A DNA stretch of 64,000 nucleotides from the NCBI GenBank assembly GCA_947179485.1, contig OX359249.1:3224001-3288000 (forward strand), read 5' to 3'. The translations under genes and the position numbers were made by a program. This document shows, piece by piece, positions 27,589 to 42,636 of this stretch. Position 1 is the first letter of the stretch, and the number at the start of each line of letters is the position of its first letter. The notes below the pieces were generated by a model, which saw nothing but the letters and a program-made list of their open reading frames with translations, was not told the origin of the DNA and made no database searches. The stretch comes from Allacma fusca (Eukaryota; Arthropoda; Collembola; Symphypleona; Sminthuridae).

Positions 27589-27767
27589 CAGTGAGCCCTG
27601 TCTGTGATAGGAGTCCCTCTCTTAAAGGAATTTCCTCCACAAGGACAAATATTTCCTAGCATTTCCTCATTTGTCCCAGAGATATTTTCCCTGCTTACAA
27701 AAACCTGAAATTCTATAAGTAAAATTTGCTCTTCCCAGGGGTGATCTTATAGACAGAGCATCCACTG
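27589..27767. mobile_element. pogo/Tigger-like MITE, 179 bp, complete with TA target sites
   Basis: Both ends start CAGTG and are flanked directly by TA (27587-27588 and 27768-27769). The left end reads CAGTGAGCCCTGTCTGTGAT and the right end, reversed, CAGTGGATGCTCTGTCTATA, both followed by an ACC/CCC-rich block. Imperfect inverted ends with TA duplication and CAGT termini match Tc1/mariner superfamily (pogo/Tigger-type) non-autonomous elements. No coding capacity. Confidence 0.7.
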
Positions 27768-28162
27768 TACCCGGAGGATCTCTATATAGCTAATGTATAG
27801 GTATAGAGTCATGTTTGACATGACAAGGATATGAGTTTGTGTGTGTGTAGGATGGGGACGGAGGGGCATTTACACATGGGAAGTACATACAAGGAAAGTT
27901 TAGTCTGTTGTAAATGCTGGAAGTTGGTCATAAAAACATTTTGATGATTCCAACTTATTCGCCCGCTCTTCTTTCATGTTCTTGTCTTTTTTCTGCTCTT
28001 TCTTCTATTCTCCACACACTCTTTGCCTCTGAAAGTTTCCATGTCTCCATACTTTGATCTTGACAAGTTTTTTTTTCTCTTTCTCCCTTCTCTTTCTCCA
28101 GGACCAGAGCTTTGCAACACTTTCAACTTTTTCTCTGCCCTTTTAATATTTCTATATGAACG

Positions 28163-28169
28163 TATAAAA
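28163..28169 (+). promoter_or_regulatory. orphan TATA box, candidate promoter
   Basis: TATAAAAG followed by GGTCGCGGAATGACTC in a GC-richer strip, after a long pyrimidine-rich tract (27960-28110). No frame downstream looks coding, so if real it would drive a non-coding RNA or a first untranslated exon of a gene whose coding exons I could not identify. Confidence 0.35.
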
Positions 28170-28302
28170 GGGTCGCGGAATGACTCTTGGGTCCACGTAT
28201 GGTTATAACAAACATCAACAGAGATTGAATAGTAACAAAAATTTTAACGCACCCCAATAACACACCAAACTTGTCCTTCTCCTTTTACACACAATTCTGA
28301 AG

Positions 28303-28339
28303 ACGACGACGACGTCGAGGAGGAGGACGACGACGAGAC
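28303..28339. repeat. (GAC)n / (GAG)n trinucleotide repeat
   Basis: GACGACGACGACGTC followed by GAGGAGGAGGACGACGACGA, about 135 bp downstream of the orphan TATA box at 28163; it may be in a 5' UTR. Confidence 0.8.
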
Positions 28340-28679
28340 TTACAATTATTGGATTTCTTCGATTGATAACCGTCTAGTTGGATTTCCTCTGTCATACACT
28401 CCAATGGACACGCAAGCATATAAATATGTACGTACTATTACGTCTACCCCGAGTCAACTCAACATCTTCCCTTCTCAACTTCATCTCCCAACAAATCTCC
28501 TTCATATTCATCACTTCTACATTCCTCTAATTATTATACGACCATTCTCTACCTACAGTGCACTCAGTCTATACGACGAGTCCTAATAGACCAAATTTTC
28601 CCTTCTTATAATGTAATCTCCTCTTACACGGAAGGAGACAAGCATTGTGGTAAATGACACTGCGTCCTAACAAACTATA

Positions 28680-28714
28680 CAGTGTCATCTCTCTATAAGA
28701 GAACCCTCGAAAGG
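28680..28714 (+). mobile_element. MITE terminal repeat (pogo-like family), one end
   Basis: TA then CAGTGTCATCTCTCTATAAG, then AGAACCCTCGAAAG; near-identical to the end at 16311. The following 200 bp contain further related blocks (AATAAGAGCAATCCTC near 28820). Confidence 0.5.
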
Positions 28715-29731
28715 AGCAAATTCCCCTCTGTCATTATGTAATGCTCTCATTGTTAAAAGGAAGAAAAATAACACTGGGAAATGGCAGCGCATCCTTTTAC
28801 AAACCAAGTCGAACTCTGTCAATAAGAGCAATCCTCAAAGGCCCTCAGGAGCCTTACAATTATTATGTGCTCATTTGCCCTTAAAATAACAGTGGTTGGA
28901 TCATTTCAAACTTAGACAGATTTGCATTCTGGCTAACGGAAACTTTGTCACAAATTTTTGCTCCAATAACAGAGAAAATTGCTTGACTTGGTTCCGTTAT
29001 GATGAGCACTTACAGCAAATATATATGATTTTATAAGTACAAAAATTAGCATAAAGAAAAATTAGAGTGGAGAAATAAGTTTGCCCCCACAGGCAATGGA
29101 GATCATGCTCTTACATGGGTGTTCCTTACCGTAAGAGTTATATGAACGTGCATGCTGTAACAGTACACGTCGTCTATAAGAGCACTTGTAACAAGTGTAG
29201 AAAAAATTATCGGTTCTTGAAAAAGCATGAGTAGGGGAAAACTTGGGGGGAATCGACAATACATGTAACACAATGGTCCTTGTAATTACTATAACATAGT
29301 TTTTTCTCTAACCGTTAAAAAATCCAATTTTCGAGAGGTCTCAAGTATAGTTTAGTGGGAAATTTAGATGGGAAATTTAGTGAAATAGAACCAACAAACT
29401 CTCACTATAGGAAACTTCCGTATAAGATAGATATTTCAGGGAGAAAAACATTTGAACACATTCCCGTTTAGCACAATTTAGTAATTTCCTATTATAGAAT
29501 CCGAGTCAAACCTATTACTAAATAGTATTTGCAGGAATTGGAACGCAATGAAAAAGCGCCAGCCGACACTTTCCTAAGGAATAAAGAGATTTCGCATTAA
29601 AATACGCAATACAAGTTTATTTAAAAATTATCGAATGATTGTTCCAATTTTGTACAAAAAATCCTAACACCACGGTGGATATAGCTTACTCAGCTCCAAC
29701 AAAATAGTACACCACCACCATGAGAGTCTAC

Positions 29732-29764
29732 TTCCAAGAGTGCTCTTGTAAAGAAAGTGCACTG
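29732..29764 (-). mobile_element. MITE terminal repeat (pogo-like family), one end
   Basis: Minus strand: TA, CAGTGCACTTTCTTTACAAG, then AGCACTCTTGGAAG. Same terminal motif in reverse orientation. Confidence 0.45.
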
Positions 29765-31358
29765 TATTGAAAAAAATAGCAAAGTAAAGGAAAATGATAT
29801 TATACGGCGCCAACAAATAGAATTGTGGGGAATTACACGATACCTAAAAACTTTTGCAACCTCAGAAATAATATTTTTATGACAGAACCTTTCAGGTTGC
29901 ACTCACGAGATTTTACTCTTGAACCACGGTTGTAATTTCATTCAAAATTATAATAATTTAATAAAATCCTCAACGCCTTGTACAAGGATTGGGTAAGTGA
30001 GGCAAGTGAACGGTAGAAAAGTTTGCAATATAATTGAGTAAAGCCTTATACCAACATTACTTTAATTAAAATTATTTTTAATCAAAAAGTTTACAGTCCC
30101 ACTTTACACATTCAAACGATGCTGCTAAAATAGGATCAAACCAAAGGAAGAATACTATGATTCAAAAATGACATTAGAAAGGAATATAATAATATGCTAG
30201 GGATCCCAATTCCCATGGATTTATCCTATTATGTTGGGAAAAAAAAACCCTACCCTTACCTAGTTGCATGTTTTACGTAAGTACTTACACAAATAATAAT
30301 TATTATTCTCCTCAAACTTTACTAATCCGAAATGCATTTGATATTATCAGGATATATATGTCTTCCCACATTTCCTTTAATTTTCTGTCGACCTGTCGAC
30401 GTACTATCTACACGTATTTGTAGAGAAACCATCCCTTGAAAAAACCATGTCCTGGACCCATAAAGCCCACTCACTCTGCCACAACCCAGTGACTTCCTCC
30501 GAGAGAATCTCACAGTAATAGTCACAGATTGATCCCTTCGACACATTCAGTATATGCATATGCATGCACTATGCAGAGCCTAGTCATGCTCTTATAAGCA
30601 GGTATCTTCCATTAAGAGCACACTGCTCATCGAGACGTATTTATTTCACATAGCAGTTACATATAAATATAATGTAATCAAGTTAAATATACACAGGCAC
30701 TATGGCCCAAATCCCACCCTACAACTACTTTCAGGTCCGTTATACCCAGATTATACAGTAAGAGTGCTATTGTAGTAAACAAACCTTATTATTATTGATA
30801 TCTTCACAAAAACAGGTACTACTCCCAAGGCTAGAATGATTAGCGTACAGCACACTTACCTATACGCTAAGGGAAAGCACTCCGTTATAAATAATACTGA
30901 AATAATTATTGCTGTCTTACAAATTCCGACTGATTCCTTTATCAGGGGGTTGTACTGTCAATGTCAATTGTGACTGTGACAGGAATATCGGAGTTACACG
31001 AAAGAGTAAGAGATAATAATTACTACAAGCTACTTCAGTGCACTCTAGTCATAAGAGCACACAGCACACCTACAAGGGGCAAAATCTCACTTTTCCTTTA
31101 CTTATGTACTTTCGGATGCACAAGTAAGTACTGGGATGTCAGAAGAGACTTATTTTGCCCCTCTACTCCAGCAGAAGTCCAACTCATATGACTTTAAGCA
31201 AAACAGTTAATGAATAGTAACTTAATAAATGGGAATGATCTGTGGGACTTGTCTTGTGAGAAACTCGGACCTCAAAATCAGAGTAGGAATTAATATTTTG
31301 TTTAAATCGTTTCTCGTCCTTACAGAAAAATTATTCTCACTGTAAGTGCATAGAGAAA

Positions 31359-31382
31359 GACTCTCTCTCTCTCTCTCTCTCT
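31359..31382. repeat. (CT)n microsatellite
   Basis: About 24 bp of CT repeats, 330 bp upstream of the Arf TATA candidate. Confidence 0.9.
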
Positions 31383-31714
31383 GTATGAATATAGACAGTT
31401 TATTAAAAAAATTATTAAAATATTTTGTTCCAATGGAGGAAATGCTAAGGTAGGTTTTAGTAGAGATATCCTATGGTTCCCGTATAAAAATGTGTTTTCT
31501 GGAATAGAGGACAAGAGTGAGGATAATTTGGTTTGAGGCCTTTTGGAATAAAGTAGGAATGGATTGTGAATGAATGGAGGCGGCGCTCTCTACTGGATTT
31601 AAATGGAAAGACTACTTCAATGTTTTTAAGGTGAGGACGGGGAGAGGAAGGAGGAACATTTGTCTTGTGTGTCTTGTGTGACTTGTGTGTGTGTGTGAGT
31701 GAATAAAAGGGAGA

Positions 31715-31721
31715 TATAAAA
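31715..31721 (+). promoter_or_regulatory. candidate TATA box of the Arf gene
   Basis: TATAAAA 171 bp before the Arf ATG, followed about 25 bp later by TTCACAGTTAG, an initiator-like sequence. This would give a 5' UTR of about 150 nt with no intron. The link to Arf rests on position only. Confidence 0.5.
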
Positions 31722-31891
31722 GGCATTTGAATAGATTCACAGTTAGAAAACCGACACGTCATTCCAAAAACGAATATTATCACTTACTTACTTATATTAG
31801 TCATTTCCGACCCGACGGATCAACCTTTTATATTGTTACACCATTTCAAAGAGAGATATTTTTTAATTTTTATATTTACCATTCCTAAACC

Positions 31892-34179
<2,288 letters not shown>

Positions 34180-34358
34180 CCTGTTAAGTCATCTTAAACT
34201 ATTCCCTTCCAGGATTTTCATTTCATACAGTAAGCTATTTGCGTGTAACTCTAATTGGAATCTTTTCTTCTCGACTTCACAGTTGCAATTTACTTTCCTA
34301 TATTAACTTAATACGTGGTATTAATTTTCATTGTAATTATTATTGTAATGGTGATCAC

Positions 34359-34364
34359 AATAAA
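34359..34364 (+). terminator. polyadenylation signal AATAAA of the Arf gene
   Basis: First AATAAA after the Arf stop codon, 180 bp downstream, followed by a T/GT-richer stretch. It implies a 3' UTR of about 200 nt. Confidence 0.6.
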
Positions 34365-34379
34365 TTAGTAGCGTTCGAG

Positions 34380-37300
34380 CAGAAGTTTTATTAGTAGTTA
34401 TTGCAACTATAATTTAGTTATATTTACATCTTAAATTTAGGGGGTAAAACACGCTGTCTGTAGATTTAAGTAATTTCAGATACATATAGCTCATCGCTCA
34501 AGTGATTATTTCTGTTCTTTCATCTTGTAGTTTATGTCCTTGTTTTCGAATTTTCCTAAATATAAGTATTAAAATCCAATTGGGTCCGCATTTATTATTG
34601 AGATCAAAAGTTTATTTTACACAGAAATTGATAAATAATGATTGAAATATGGAGAAGTAGGTCCTCTATAAAATTCAATTTATTGTACCTATAGATTTGT
34701 TTATTTAGAAAAGTTCTAAAATATCGCTACAAAACTACCGGCGTGATAAAATCCTGATTAGAAACAACTTTTCTTTGTCAATAGTAAGTATTTACTAGTT
34801 GTTATTGTTTCAAATTTTTGAAAATAAATGAGCCATAAACTACTTATTTTCGTTTTCCAAGTTACAACTATATACATGGTAATAAATTAGTCACTTGAAA
34901 TAGGATTAGCAGTTTTCAAATCTTTTTTAATGTAACGTACACATATCTAAGCAACAATTATGTAACCCTGAAGAGTCAAGATTGACAATTCTGACATTCT
35001 GAGTATACCAACGAGAAGTCTTAGCGCTTGCAAGCAAGGATAGTTGTTGCGTCATATATGTCCTTACTAACGTACATTCTTTGAAAGTCAACATTTTGTT
35101 TTCATATATCGATTTTCGATATTGTTGTAAGTTACATATTAACAGTATTAATACCATGTTAAGTAGTCAAAGCATGTTAATACTGGTACTCGTAATGCTG
35201 ATGACGTATTATTTGGAGCTTCGTGTCATAAAATCCAAATTCCTGGGGTTTCCCACATGGTCACTGTTTCCGTCCAGTCGATTTGATAACCATTGATGGG
35301 GGATTTATTCTCAGCATGAAGCAGTCTAACCTGAATTATCGCAAACTGTCGGTACTAATTTAATTGGCTGACAAGTTTTAAAAATCTTCACATCTAAAAA
35401 TATTTCCACCAGTTATTTACGCCAACGATTTAAAAGACCGGTTCTGGTCGGATAATATGCCATAAAGTGAGAATAAAGAGATGTAGCGTTTGACAGTACG
35501 GGGCTAATCCTAAGGACTGTGGATCCACAATCACTGAGATGTAGTGGTGTTTCTAAAACTGGCTCAACCTAGTATCATCAACCTGGTCAATAAAAACTAA
35601 ACAAATGATCAATTATACGTACAGGTCCAACTGACCAGAAGTAAGTAAGAAATGCCTACTAATTTAATTTCTTTGATTCGAGCATAAAGGAAAGTGAAAA
35701 TGTAGGTAAACGGTACTTCTGAATATTTTGGGGTTTTTAATCATTTTACTTATTGTTAGTTAGCAGCTGCTGCAACCCCAAGCTTAAATCGAAAGTCCGA
35801 AATACATTGCAAACATTTTCCTAGTTTCAGTTTTTTCCCTTCTACTATAGCTTGCGGAGATGAGAAGCTACATTACAACGTACGTATTAATCATCGTAAT
35901 ATCATGGTTTGAAAAATTTCATATCAAAACTAGTGCTGTTTGTTTTATCATGTGTGTAGTTATTATTATTACCTGCAGTAAAGGTTATAGTAGGTTAATA
36001 GGTTAGGTACGCAAAAACAGGGAATTTACCGTCATCCTTCCGCTGTGCCGATGAAATGTTCATTGAAGCTTTTATTTTAAATTTCATCCGCTTAAAAACT
36101 GGGAACAATCCTTTTCTATTGCCGGTATTTTTATCTGATCTTGCCGAAAAGAATTGAGGCTCTTATGCAGTTATATCTTTTTACAATTCATCATTCTTGT
36201 GCAGTCACAAAATTACAGTAACAGTTAACGTAAACAGATGCATTGTCACATGGTTGCTTTACAATTTCTGATGATCATCTCTAATTCCGATGATATTTTA
36301 CATTCTGCTTCCTTCGAAAAATGCTTAGAATTATTTTTTTAGCAAACGTTCTGAAGGATAGAATTGTCAGTATGTTCTTCTCCTCGCAAAATGAACGCAT
36401 GTTTTGGTTTTGAGAGGTTGAGCAAAATAGCCCAAACCTACATCAGTACTTACACATGAAGACGCAGTAAACATATGACAAATAAAAGGAAATATGAAAT
36501 AAAAGAGGCAAATTATTTGATAAACGATTTGTAATTTTGAACATGAGAATAGCAGCGATCGACACCGTCAAAATATCACAAGGCTACTTCGTAGTTGTCA
36601 TATTTACTGCAGTTCATTTATTTATAATTGTAATAAATGTTAACCCAAAAAATTCGCAGCACGAATTATTCTAATCATACGTAATCGAGGAGGAAACTCT
36701 CACAAATGATTTACTGGAAAGTTGTCATATATGTTGTAATGGAATTTCCTCGTACAGCTGTGCAAATGGGTCTTAAATGCTGGTAATAATAATTATTTAC
36801 GCAGTGCTTTGCCTTGAGAAATACGTAAACGTACTACACTATAACCTAAATTACCCAAGGTACATTACTCCTCGGAGGTCATAGGTCACGGTCATATAAT
36901 ACTCATTGATACGGGTGAAGTCCTAATTGTGAACTTATAGTGCTTTAATTTTTATGTTCTTACTAAACTAACCAAAAGCTCAGTATAAAGTATTGTTTTC
37001 GTTTTTTTATCGAGAATAAAAGCGTCATTTAAGAAATCGTCATTTAATAGTAATATTTGCCACTACTGAAGTACTTACATTTGTAAATAAGTCCTTCTGT
37101 GTCCACTGTGCAGTTTTATGCTTTAGTGATGAGGAGATGCTCTATATTGTGATTCAAAGATTTGAAGATTGAAAGATCAGAATAGGAAAAGCTAATTAGC
37201 TGTGGTATACGATTAGCAAGTTGTTAAAATTTGCAGTGTATCACAAAATCAATTGTCGAGTGAAATTCTCTCTTAACCACAATCCCTAACCAAAATCATT

Positions 37301-38539
37301 GCTTGTAATTCGTATTCAAAGGAATTACCCTTAGTCGGTAATCCCGTTTGAATTTTTATAACAATTAAACTACATAATCCAAATAAATAATCACTCCAAT
37401 TAATTGTAAGTAATTCCAGAAAATGATAGTAAAAGCAAGTAATCATGAAACCTTATGTTGATATTTATTAGACAAATTATTCCGTAATCACAATCCCAGA
37501 AAGTTCAGAAAAAGCGTAGATAATCATTGAGATAGTAAAAAATAATTATTATACTCTCGCTATACGTGACTTCATTAAAAAAAAATGAACGGCGGAAATA
37601 TTTGAGCATGTTTAAGTTTGCATTATTTTACTTTCTCTCCCTTAAATAGGGTAACAATATTTGACTGAATCCCCCAATGCCCCATTAGTACTTTCTCTCC
37701 TTATGCAGATCACAGGGATATTCAATGTACTATTTGACCCCCTGTTTTTAGGGGCAAAACCAAGCTGAAAGTCCCTATAATGGATGACGAGGTTCCTGGT
37801 CGTCTGCTTGTCTGGAAAGAAGATATTTATCGAAACAGGGGTGGATTTCCGAGACTGCCCAGGGTATAATAATCAATAATTTTAAGGCTCGGGTAAAAAA
37901 ATCGAAAGCCCTCAGATTGCATTCGGCAAGGTCCACTCATCTATTTTGAGGCTTAGGGCCAGCGGCCAGGGTAAACGTTGTTTTATTAATCCACCCCTGT
38001 GCCGAACAAGTGGTATCAATGTGTGAATTGTTTGAAAATGATATGGATGCTTTATAGGATTAAAAGAGGCATTATAGGGATTTAAAAGAACCTCGGGCTG
38101 ACCTTTTAGCTCCTTCCCTCTCTACTTATGATGTGAACAAGTATTAGGAATTTTTATTCTTTCATGGCTTTCACCATTAGGCTTACTGAAATCGTAACAC
38201 TCTGAGCATGTATTGATCTATCCCCAGTAATCCTTAATTCCGTAGTGAGAACTCCAGAAAGTCATCACAAGGGTTCTCAAGTCAAAAATTGTAAGGGGAA
38301 ACATATTTATTTCAGACCAGACGGTCTATAACTTGAAGTCAATGGCCCAGCTTACCTGGGCCGGGGCTCTTTACTTAAAATGTAGTAAATGGGAATATAT
38401 CATTTTTTCAACTCAAGAAGGAGCATAAAATTTACTTCTTGTTACATTTTATTTACAGATTGGCTCTGGTTTGCAGTATTAAATTGAAAAATCGTCACCG
38501 TCACGCGCCAAGTCCTTAACGGGCGATACCCTATAATGT
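34380..38539. other. intergenic region downstream of Arf
   Basis: AT-rich with no frame of coding character and no repeat I could define. Confidence 0.55.
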
Positions 38540-38547
38540 GTCGTAAT

Positions 38548-40304
38548 CACTGCTGCCCGCCAGGCTACCTAGTCAAGTCTAGTCTACTCTTTTATGTTTA
38601 GAGCCGCAACTAGTCAAGTCTAGTCAAGTCAACTATATGTTTAAGTAGCAATAGTCAAGTCTAGTCCTAGTCTTGTCTCTTCAGCTGGTTCCCTAGTCAA
38701 GTCTAGTCTATTCCCCTAGTCACATTATATTTTTTTCAAAAATTCCTCCGTCTTGACTAGCAACGCATGAAAAATGTTATTTTCAAAATCTTGAGGTTTT
38801 TTCCAGATTTTTTTTTTCAGATTTTAGAGAATACATCTAGCAAAAAATTAACTCATGTTTTGCATGCAATGTATAATATTTAGTAAGATTTTTGAGCAAT
38901 CAACAATTGTCAATTTAGAAAGTAGTGGTTCAACGTTCCTATCTGATATATCGGAAGAAGTACCAGGTGTGTGGTTGGTACTAATTGAAAATAAGCTGTT
39001 AATGACAATGACAAAACGCGTAAGTTGAACCGAGTGTTTTTTGGATGTATCAGCAGCACTGGTGGTAGTAATTTTTCTGAAACAGGTGCTGACAGCAAGG
39101 AATCACATGTTTTGATTCCACTGGAAACAAACTTGGCATTAATGAAGACAAATTTGTTCTGACAATGAGCAATCTCGTAAGCTACATCGAGTGTTTTAAA
39201 GAAGCCAGGAATTTAAATGGGATTAATGTTTGGAATAAGTAAACAGACACTAACATTTTGGGGGTGAATCAGAGTATGAGGAATTGATCTATGGCTGAAT
39301 TTAATACATGAATATGTAAGCGAGGTGGTATCTGATTCCTCTTTGACAGAACCAGTTTTTCTTCAAATAATACCAACTGTGCTCTCGGTAAGGTGAAATA
39401 TACTTGGTGGAACGTACGTGATTTCTCATTGTTAGTCCCTGCTTTCCTTCAATTATTACCAACTATGTTCTCGGTGGGGTTAAAATATAATTGGTGGAAC
39501 TTCCGTGAATTGGTAAAGAATAACATATCGAAAATATTCCTAGTGCAGTGACTAAACTTGTTTTGTGGGTAGAATCTCTTAGGATTGGAGGGGCCTCTAG
39601 CAGGAATCGCTGATTATATATGTTGTAGAGTTATACAATTTCCTCCATTAAAACGTCAACTGTATTCAAGGTTCAACAAGTGCCTGGTACAATGTAGTAT
39701 ACCAGGTATTTTTCCTGGTACATGATGTTTGTTGTGAACTACCATAATCACACCAAGTTTATGATCGAGGGCCTCCACCAGGAAGGAAAGCGTATCCAAA
39801 ATAATTGTGTTTTTAATTTTAGTTTGAAGAGTATTCATAGATTTTTTTTCCAAAAATGAAATGTAGGAAATGTAATGTAGCTTTCATTATGATCAATTGC
39901 ATTGTCAAGGAAGAAACTGTAACTAAAAACTAGTTTTCCCTAAACATTTCTACGTGACTCAGAGGACAATTTCATGTTTTATTCTGTCCAAACGAAAATC
40001 ATATACTTACTTAAGCAAAGTAAACTGTACTGGAATTTCACTCTGGCTCTCTAGCTGTGATTTTCAGCTACATGAGGGAGCCTCAAGTAATTAAGACTTG
40101 ACTAGCTTTTCCATGGAGTCAAACAAGTCAAGTCTAGTCAAGTCCTGTGTTTTCGCAAGTTTCCCTAGTCTATTCTAGTCAAGTCACATAATAGTAACAC
40201 CATTCGTAGTCAAGTCTAGTCTATTCTTTTACGTCCATTTTGCTTCCTAGTCTAGTCAAGTCTAGACTTTCCTAGTCAAGTCTGACTAGACTAGGGCAGC
40301 AGTG
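38548..40304. mobile_element. non-autonomous hAT-type transposon, 1757 bp, 8-bp target duplication
   Basis: Ends are CACTGCTGCCC and its exact inverse GGGCAGCAGTG. Both sides are flanked by the 8-bp direct repeat GTCGTAAT (38540-38547 and 40305-40312), the hallmark of hAT insertion. Within each end (38568-38720 and 40095-40292) many copies of CTAGTCAAGTCTAGTC lie as inverted subterminal repeats, a usual hAT feature thought to bind transposase. The interior has no transposase frame; it contains a diverged direct duplication of about 90 bp (39350-39520). The perfect duplication suggests fairly recent movement, dependent on a transposase from elsewhere. Confidence 0.9.
39350..39520. repeat. two diverged tandem copies of about 90 bp inside the hAT element
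   Basis: Each copy holds ACCAACTRTGYTCTCGGT followed by TATAMTTGGTGGAAC and a CGTGA end. The copies lie about 91 bp apart and differ at many positions. Confidence 0.6.
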
Positions 40305-40312
40305 GTCGTAAT

Positions 40313-42560
40313 TATAGAGCTAGTAACTTCATTACCCTAAAAAGTTTATATATGCATTATTATTTTGTATAACTTTAACTACTTGTACTTACATTAAAAC
40401 GTTTATACATACAAACAAAATCTCTCCGATCTTATTACATGTCTTTTCCGGGCGTGTCCAAAATTCTCAACTTAAAGATCTATCAAATAGCTCCCCAGAG
40501 AACCCATTTTCCTACAATTAACAACCAAAACATTTCCTGAAAATATTTTTGTGAGAATAAATATACGAAGAAATTGGTACTCCAAAAATACCCGGACTTC
40601 CTACACGTTTTTGAACCTTGAGCTCAAATATTGATCCAAGTCAATGATGTAAATTTTAGAATATCTGGAAACTAATTTTCTACAAATTAAGTAAATCATG
40701 AGTCCTTCCAAGTAAGGTGGGCGGTAATTAGCTAAGGTTACCCTATATTTAGTTTTTGCTTGGTACAGTGGACTATGAAACGTCTTTGCTTTTATTCTTA
40801 TGTCTTGGCTTGTCAAGGCTTGAATAGAGCGTTTTAATTCGAACAATTCTGGACTTTCGTCATCCTTTGATTATGAGCTTCATTGTAAACCGGAAAATAA
40901 AGAACCGAGACAAGTATGTCCTTACTGAGGGGTAATACAGTATGTATTAGTAACATTACCTTGAAATTCTTTAAGGGGTTGTACATTAATAACTAACAAT
41001 TAGTCAACCTTCAGAGAGATACATAATTGCATTGACAGCAATAATTCGGCAAAATTAACATCGCTCGAGCGATAAAGAAAAGGAGCTCCAGCTCCTCAAA
41101 ACATTTGTTTGACTGAATAACTACTAACGGTGTCATCCAAAAGAAATACATGAAATCCACACAGTCAGTTGACGTTCTAAATGTAATTCTCAGTTGACAA
41201 TGACAGTGCGCATAATTATGTGTTGTCAGAGATAAAATGATCTAAAGGTTTTTTCAAAAACAAATAAAATGATTTGAAGCTCTTTCAATAAGTTTGTCCC
41301 AGTAAAAGCAAATGATTTCTCTACAGTTTTCACTAAACGCAAGTGACGAACTAGATGCACACAATACCTAAATATTTACATGTGTCATCATAATGTATCG
41401 AATGGGTGCAGTCCGTTTTGCGCTGTGAATTATACATAAATACGGTGAAATTATTTGGACGGGCTAAACAAGCTAGCGCAATGTATGCATATAGTCGGTA
41501 AAAATTATCTACACACATTTTGGATGACAAACTAAATATGCAGTTTTTTCTAAAAATAACATGATCTAGATGCACACAATGCATTAAACTATATCTAATA
41601 ATAATCTGTTTTTTGAAGCGAAATTCCCTAATGAACCTTTTACTTTCAATTGAAGATCTATCTAAATGTTACATTGCACAGGACTTTGGTGGAAAATTCC
41701 CAAGTGCAGCCAACCATGATATTTTTTACTTGTTCTCTGGTATTTGTGTTATGCTAATATTTTAAATAATCACGTCCCATTATGACTCACAACTTCCAAT
41801 TGAGTGATGAGTGATGTGCTTAAAGCATTTTAATGAGTTTCGCAAGTCCCCCTCCAATTAATTCTCCTTGCGAAGCGGGGCTTTCTCCTAGTGAAGAATA
41901 AGGTTTGTGGGTTGATTATTTGTATGTTTCCCGCTTCGGCACTTTTGAATAAAGGTTTCTCGTCTTCAGATATCATTGGTTTGAGGTTGACTGAGAAGGG
42001 GGATTCTACGTACTATATGTTCGCACAACGGCTCATGCCAGTGTTTGGTAATTCCAATTTACTCAGCTTCCCTTCTTCCTAGATTTGACTCGATCATGAA
42101 GAATGTTATGATGTCATGAAAGCGGTGAATGACTCTCGAAATATTTTCTTTCAATCTTCAAATAAAAGCAGATTTCACCAAGTTGAATTTATTTTTGATT
42201 GGCGTAAGTAGTTGTAATTTGTATTTTGTAATCGGTAATAATTATTATTTATTATTAAATTTTACATACACTTTTTAAATTTGTACCTCGATACAAGAGA
42301 CTGAGTAATTATGAGACATTATTTCAGGTAAGAGCGTAACCATATGCCTTTCGCAATGCAACAACTATTTTCAAAACTTCAGTGCATGCAATTTGATATA
42401 CATAACACATGACTTAATCTTGTAGCATAAAATGTGAACAAGCGATTGTGCAAGATTTTTAATACTTTCAGAATTACCACGTTCTGGGTTGCAACAAAGT
42501 AGTCATAATTCACGGTACTAGAAGGCTTGCAAAGCCAACCCGAATATTCCACAACTGGAG
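40313..42560. other. intergenic region upstream of the basic-tail gene
   Basis: AT-rich. Only short frames; the one at 41891-42082 has no recognisable feature. No clear TATA box was found for the downstream gene. Confidence 0.5.
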
Positions 42561-42636
42561 AAGATGTGCCAACTTTAACATGTCATTACATTATAATTTA
42601 GTGAACACCTTCTTGTTCGAGATCTCGGCTAAGAAG

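Larger units (their letters stand above)
23030..31710. other. intergenic region between the cuticle-like and Arf genes
   Basis: Contains several ends of the pogo-like MITE family, the complete copy at 27.6 kb and the orphan TATA box at 28.16 kb. A small perfect hairpin (10-bp stems AATTAGGGCT/AGCCCTAATT, 15-nt loop) lies at 26476-26510. No gene recognised. Confidence 0.6.
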
